Position numbers and translations under genes: made by a program | Notes under the pieces: generated by a model | What the model was told of the DNA's origin: nothing | What the model saw: the letters and a program-made list of their open reading frames with translations, nothing else | Databases searched by the model: none | Source: Candidatus Effluviviaceae Genus I sp. | GTDB lineage: Bacteria; Joyebacterota; Joyebacteria; Joyebacterales; Joyebacteraceae | DNA: 32,793 nt | NCBI GenBank assembly: GCA_016867725.1 | Contig: VGIX01000020.1 | Span: 1-32,793 of the forward strand | Direction: 5' to 3' | Shown here: piece by piece, positions 30,721-32,793 of the stretch | How positions within the stretch are numbered: the stretch's first letter is position 1 | Layout of the letters: each line of letters opens with the position of its first letter

Positions 30721-32022
30721 GTGGTCACCGAGAGCCGGGAGACTCCGCACGGGCGCTACACGCGCGACGCGGCGAAGCACGCGTTCTTCGCCGCGATCGT
30801 GGAGCGCTGCGCGGACGAGGTGGCCGCCGCCGTCGGTGAGCGGCACGCGGCCGCGGTCTTCCTCATCGGCGCCCCGTCGCGCGGCGAGGCGACGGTCGTC
30901 GAGACCTCGTCGGGCCTCCACAGCCTGAGCGACGTGGACCTCGTGTGCATCGTCTCGCCCGGCGCGGACCTCGCGGCATCGAGGGAGGCGGCGCGGCAGG
31001 CCGTCGCGCGGCTCAACCCGGAGATCGCTCCTCTCTGCACCGGCGTTGACGTGTCGGTCCGGCCGTGCGAGCGCGCCGGGCGTCCCACCCCGCTCATCGC
31101 CCACTACGAGCTTGCGCGCTCCCCGATGCTCGTTCGCGGCGACGCGGCGGCGCGCGACGCGCTCGGCCAGGTGGACATCCACGACATCCCGCCGTCTGAC
31201 GCCCTCAGGTTCGTGCACAACCGGTGCATCGAGCGGCTGCTCGCCGGGGGCGCGGGCGTCGGGAACGCGGCCGCCTGCGGCGAGATCGTCACGCTCCGCG
31301 CGCAGTACACGACGGCCAAGCTCATGCTCGACCTCGTGACGGCGTTCCTCTTCGTGCGCCGCGAGGTCCCGCTCGGTTACGAGGACCGCGTGCGCCTGTT
31401 CGTCACGCTCTGCAGGACCCGCGAGCAGTTCCGCGCGCTGGCTCAGGAAGTCGCACCGTTCCTGGACGAGCTCCCGCACTGGGCGCGGTTCAAGACCACG
31501 GGCGACTGGCGCGCGCTGCGGGAGGCGCTCCCGGAGGACGCGCTCGCGGGCCTGCGCGCGCCGCGCTTCGCGTTCGCCCTCTGGCGGCGCGTCCTGGGCG
31601 AGACGCTCGGGACCGACCTGTTCGGCGCGACGCTTCCCGAAGCGATTGCCCGCCTGGCAGAGGCCGAGGGACCGGCGCGAAGCCTCGCGCGCTCGTGGAA
31701 GGCGCTTCGCAGCGCGGACGCGCGCTCCCTCTTCCCCGCGACGGCCGTGCTGCGCGGCGCGCTCCGGGGCTCGCCGGTGCCGCGGGCGTACATCACGGGG
31801 CTCCTCCTCTTCTTCGCGGACGCCGGGGGCGCGCCGCGCGAGTGGACGCGGACGGCCCTCGCGCGGTATGCTCCGTTCGCGCTGCCCGCCGACGCCCCGG
31901 CGCTGACGGACGACGCAATGCGGCAGGCGCTTCTCCCGCCGCTCGCGAGGTTCCACAGGGAGGTGCTGCTGGGACGGAGACCCGAGGACGGCGGAACCGG
32001 AACGGGAGCTGCGACGGACTGA
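30721..32022 (+). CDS. Nucleotidyltransferase-superfamily protein (Pol-beta-like fold)
   Basis: 433 residues, starting at GTG 30721 after a GGGAGG site. The N-terminal ~130 residues contain a Pol-beta-type nucleotidyltransferase motif: FLIGAPSRGEATVVET followed by LSDVDLVCIV, with Asp residues at the metal site, and a third strand GVDVSVRP. The remaining ~300 residues are helical and Arg/Ala/Leu-rich and not recognised; they may bind the acceptor. It overlaps the downstream phosphatase-superfamily gene (TGATG), so the two act together. A separate gene from gatD: a 70-base G-rich gap stands between. The catalytic class is fairly sure, the substrate unknown. Confidence 0.75.
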   Translation: MVTESRETPHGRYTRDAAKHAFFAAIVERCADEVAAAVGERHAAAVFLIGAPSRGEATVVETSSGLHSLSDVDLVCIVSPGADLAASREAARQAVARLNPEIAPLCTGVDVSVRPCERAGRPTPLIAHYELARSPMLVRGDAAARDALGQVDIHDIPPSDALRFVHNRCIERLLAGGAGVGNAAACGEIVTLRAQYTTAKLMLDLVTAFLFVRREVPLGYEDRVRLFVTLCRTREQFRALAQEVAPFLDELPHWARFKTTGDWRALREALPEDALAGLRAPRFAFALWRRVLGETLGTDLFGATLPEAIARLAEAEGPARSLARSWKALRSADARSLFPATAVLRGALRGSPVPRAYITGLLLFFADAGGAPREWTRTALARYAPFALPADAPALTDDAMRQALLPPLARFHREVLLGRRPEDGGTGTGAATD

Positions 32023-32793
32023 TGCCCCAAGACAGACTCGCCCTGGTGTTCTTCGTGGATGCGGTGGGCTGGGAGATCGTGCGCGACGGCGACTTCTTCT
32101 CGTCGGTCGCGCCGCACCGCTACCGTCAGCGCACCGTGCTGGGCTACAGCTGCGCCGCGCAGCCGACCATCCTCACTGGCAGGATGCCCTCCGAGCACGG
32201 GCACTGGGGGATGTACCGCCGCACGAGCCGGTCCGAGATGGCGTCGCTCCGCGCGTTCGGGATGCTCCCGCGCGCGATCTCCGACCATCCGAGGTTCCGC
32301 AGGCAGGTCCTCCTGTGGCATCGGAGGCGGAGCGGGTTCTCGGGCTACTACCACCTCTATCGGATACCGTGGCGTCTCTTCGCCGAGTTCGACGCCGTCG
32401 AGAAGCGCGACATCTACGCACCCGGCGGGTTCGTCGCGTTCGACGCGCCCGGTCCTCGCAAGGCGCCGCGCGCGCCGATCGTCGTCGCCTCGATCTTCGA
32501 CCTGCTCGCCGAGCGCGGCATCCCGTGGCGGTCGTGGTCGTGGAAGCACGGCTTCGACCAGAGCTTCGCCGAGCTCGAGGCCTCGTTCCGCGGCGACGGC
32601 CGGCCGGCGTTCGCGCTTCTGTACACCGCGCACATCGACGGGTTCCTCCACGGACACGCGGGCGACCGCGAGGCGATCGCGCGCGCGCTCCGCATGGTCG
32701 AGGCGAAGGTCGTCCACGCGGTCGAGGCCGCGCGGGCGGCGTACGACCGGGTGGACGTGGTCGTCCTCTCCGACCACGGCATGGCGGAGACGA
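32022..32793 (+). CDS. Alkaline-phosphatase-superfamily hydrolase/transferase, N-terminal part (cut by window end)
   Basis: 257 residues are visible before the right edge. LALVFFVDAVGWEIV supplies the first metal-binding Asp; CAAQPTILTGRMPSEHGHWGM has the Thr/Ser nucleophile region and HG motif of type I phosphodiesterases and sulfatase-like enzymes; YTAHIDGFLHGHAGD and VVLSDHGMAET supply the remaining Asp/His metal ligands. The typical fold thus appears complete up to the edge. ATG overlaps the stop of the nucleotidyltransferase (TGATG), so translation is coupled. Such enzymes cleave or transfer phosphodiesters, for example on surface glycans or lipids. Substrate unknown. Confidence 0.85.
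   Translation, partial: MPQDRLALVFFVDAVGWEIVRDGDFFSSVAPHRYRQRTVLGYSCAAQPTILTGRMPSEHGHWGMYRRTSRSEMASLRAFGMLPRAISDHPRFRRQVLLWHRRRSGFSGYYHLYRIPWRLFAEFDAVEKRDIYAPGGFVAFDAPGPRKAPRAPIVVASIFDLLAERGIPWRSWSWKHGFDQSFAELEASFRGDGRPAFALLYTAHIDGFLHGHAGDREAIARALRMVEAKVVHAVEAARAAYDRVDVVVLSDHGMAET

Noticed and set aside
27119-30728. Very long minus-strand open frames opposite gatE and gatD (772 and 695 aa)
   Set aside because: They mirror real genes, have Arg/Ala/Pro-rich composition and lack start signals.
1-32793. CRISPR arrays, insertion sequences, tRNA or rRNA genes
   Set aside because: I saw no regular direct repeats, transposase-like frames, cloverleaf patterns or conserved rRNA blocks while reading; a tRNA scan would be needed to exclude a tRNA fully.

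Overview
The window is a high-GC (about two-thirds or more G+C by eye), densely coded stretch of a Gram-negative-type bacterial chromosome. Lipobox lipoproteins, an outer-membrane-barrel-like protein, a right-handed beta-helix secreted protein of the 'TIQSAI / DGTFTGDGNRDI' style, and a large secreted subtilase ending in a FlgD-like sorting domain resemble uncultured FCB-group phyla (Eisenbacteria, Krumholzibacteriota, Latescibacterota and relatives). This placement is an inference from protein style; there is no rRNA or other marker to fix it.

Region 1 (3-4588, + strand) is a tight, mostly ATGA-coupled operon: the C-terminal part of a KamA-family radical-SAM aminomutase, both subunits of a PcaIJ-like 3-oxoacid CoA-transferase, a class III aminotransferase resembling beta-amino-acid aminotransferases, and a PcaF-like thiolase. 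Together they spell a plausible route alpha-amino acid -> beta-amino acid -> beta-oxo acid -> beta-oxoacyl-CoA -> acetyl-CoA + acyl-CoA. This is the most novel-looking system in the window. Region 2 (4585-6596, - strand) is a membrane protein / winged-helix regulator / secreted protein operon behind a promoter that carries a palindrome in its spacer. Region 3 (6792-7778, - strand) is a decayed MNT-HEPN toxin-antitoxin pair, with a nonsense codon in MNT and an internal deletion in HEPN.

Region 4 (7832-11606) is a sulfur/tRNA-thiolation locus: an IscR-like Rrf2 regulator with three cysteines, a Cys-rich MnmA-like PP-loop enzyme, MnmA itself, and a convergent cysteine-synthase-like enzyme with a Cys-rich tail. 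Region 5 (12027-17986) holds a lipoprotein subtilase with a PKD domain, an ABC-transporter remnant (both genes damaged), a TolB-like propeller lipoprotein, a beta-helix protein and a DUF21/CBS membrane protein.

Region 6 (18193-23162) has two small Cys-rich envelope proteins driven by back-to-back divergent promoters. The rightward one leads an envelope operon: OB-fold-like lipoprotein, FtsX/MacB-type permease, LolD-type ATPase, a barrel-like protein and an FMN_bind-like protein. This looks like an envelope redox or metal-handling system of unknown substrate. Region 7 (23242-26907, - strand) is the 1221-residue secreted subtilase.

Region 8 (27242-30650) encodes GatE and GatD, the Glu-tRNA(Gln) amidotransferase usually regarded as archaeal, in an otherwise bacterial setting. 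Region 9 (30721-right edge) couples a nucleotidyltransferase-like protein with an alkaline-phosphatase-superfamily enzyme cut by the window end. No tRNA, rRNA, CRISPR array, insertion sequence or integrase was seen.
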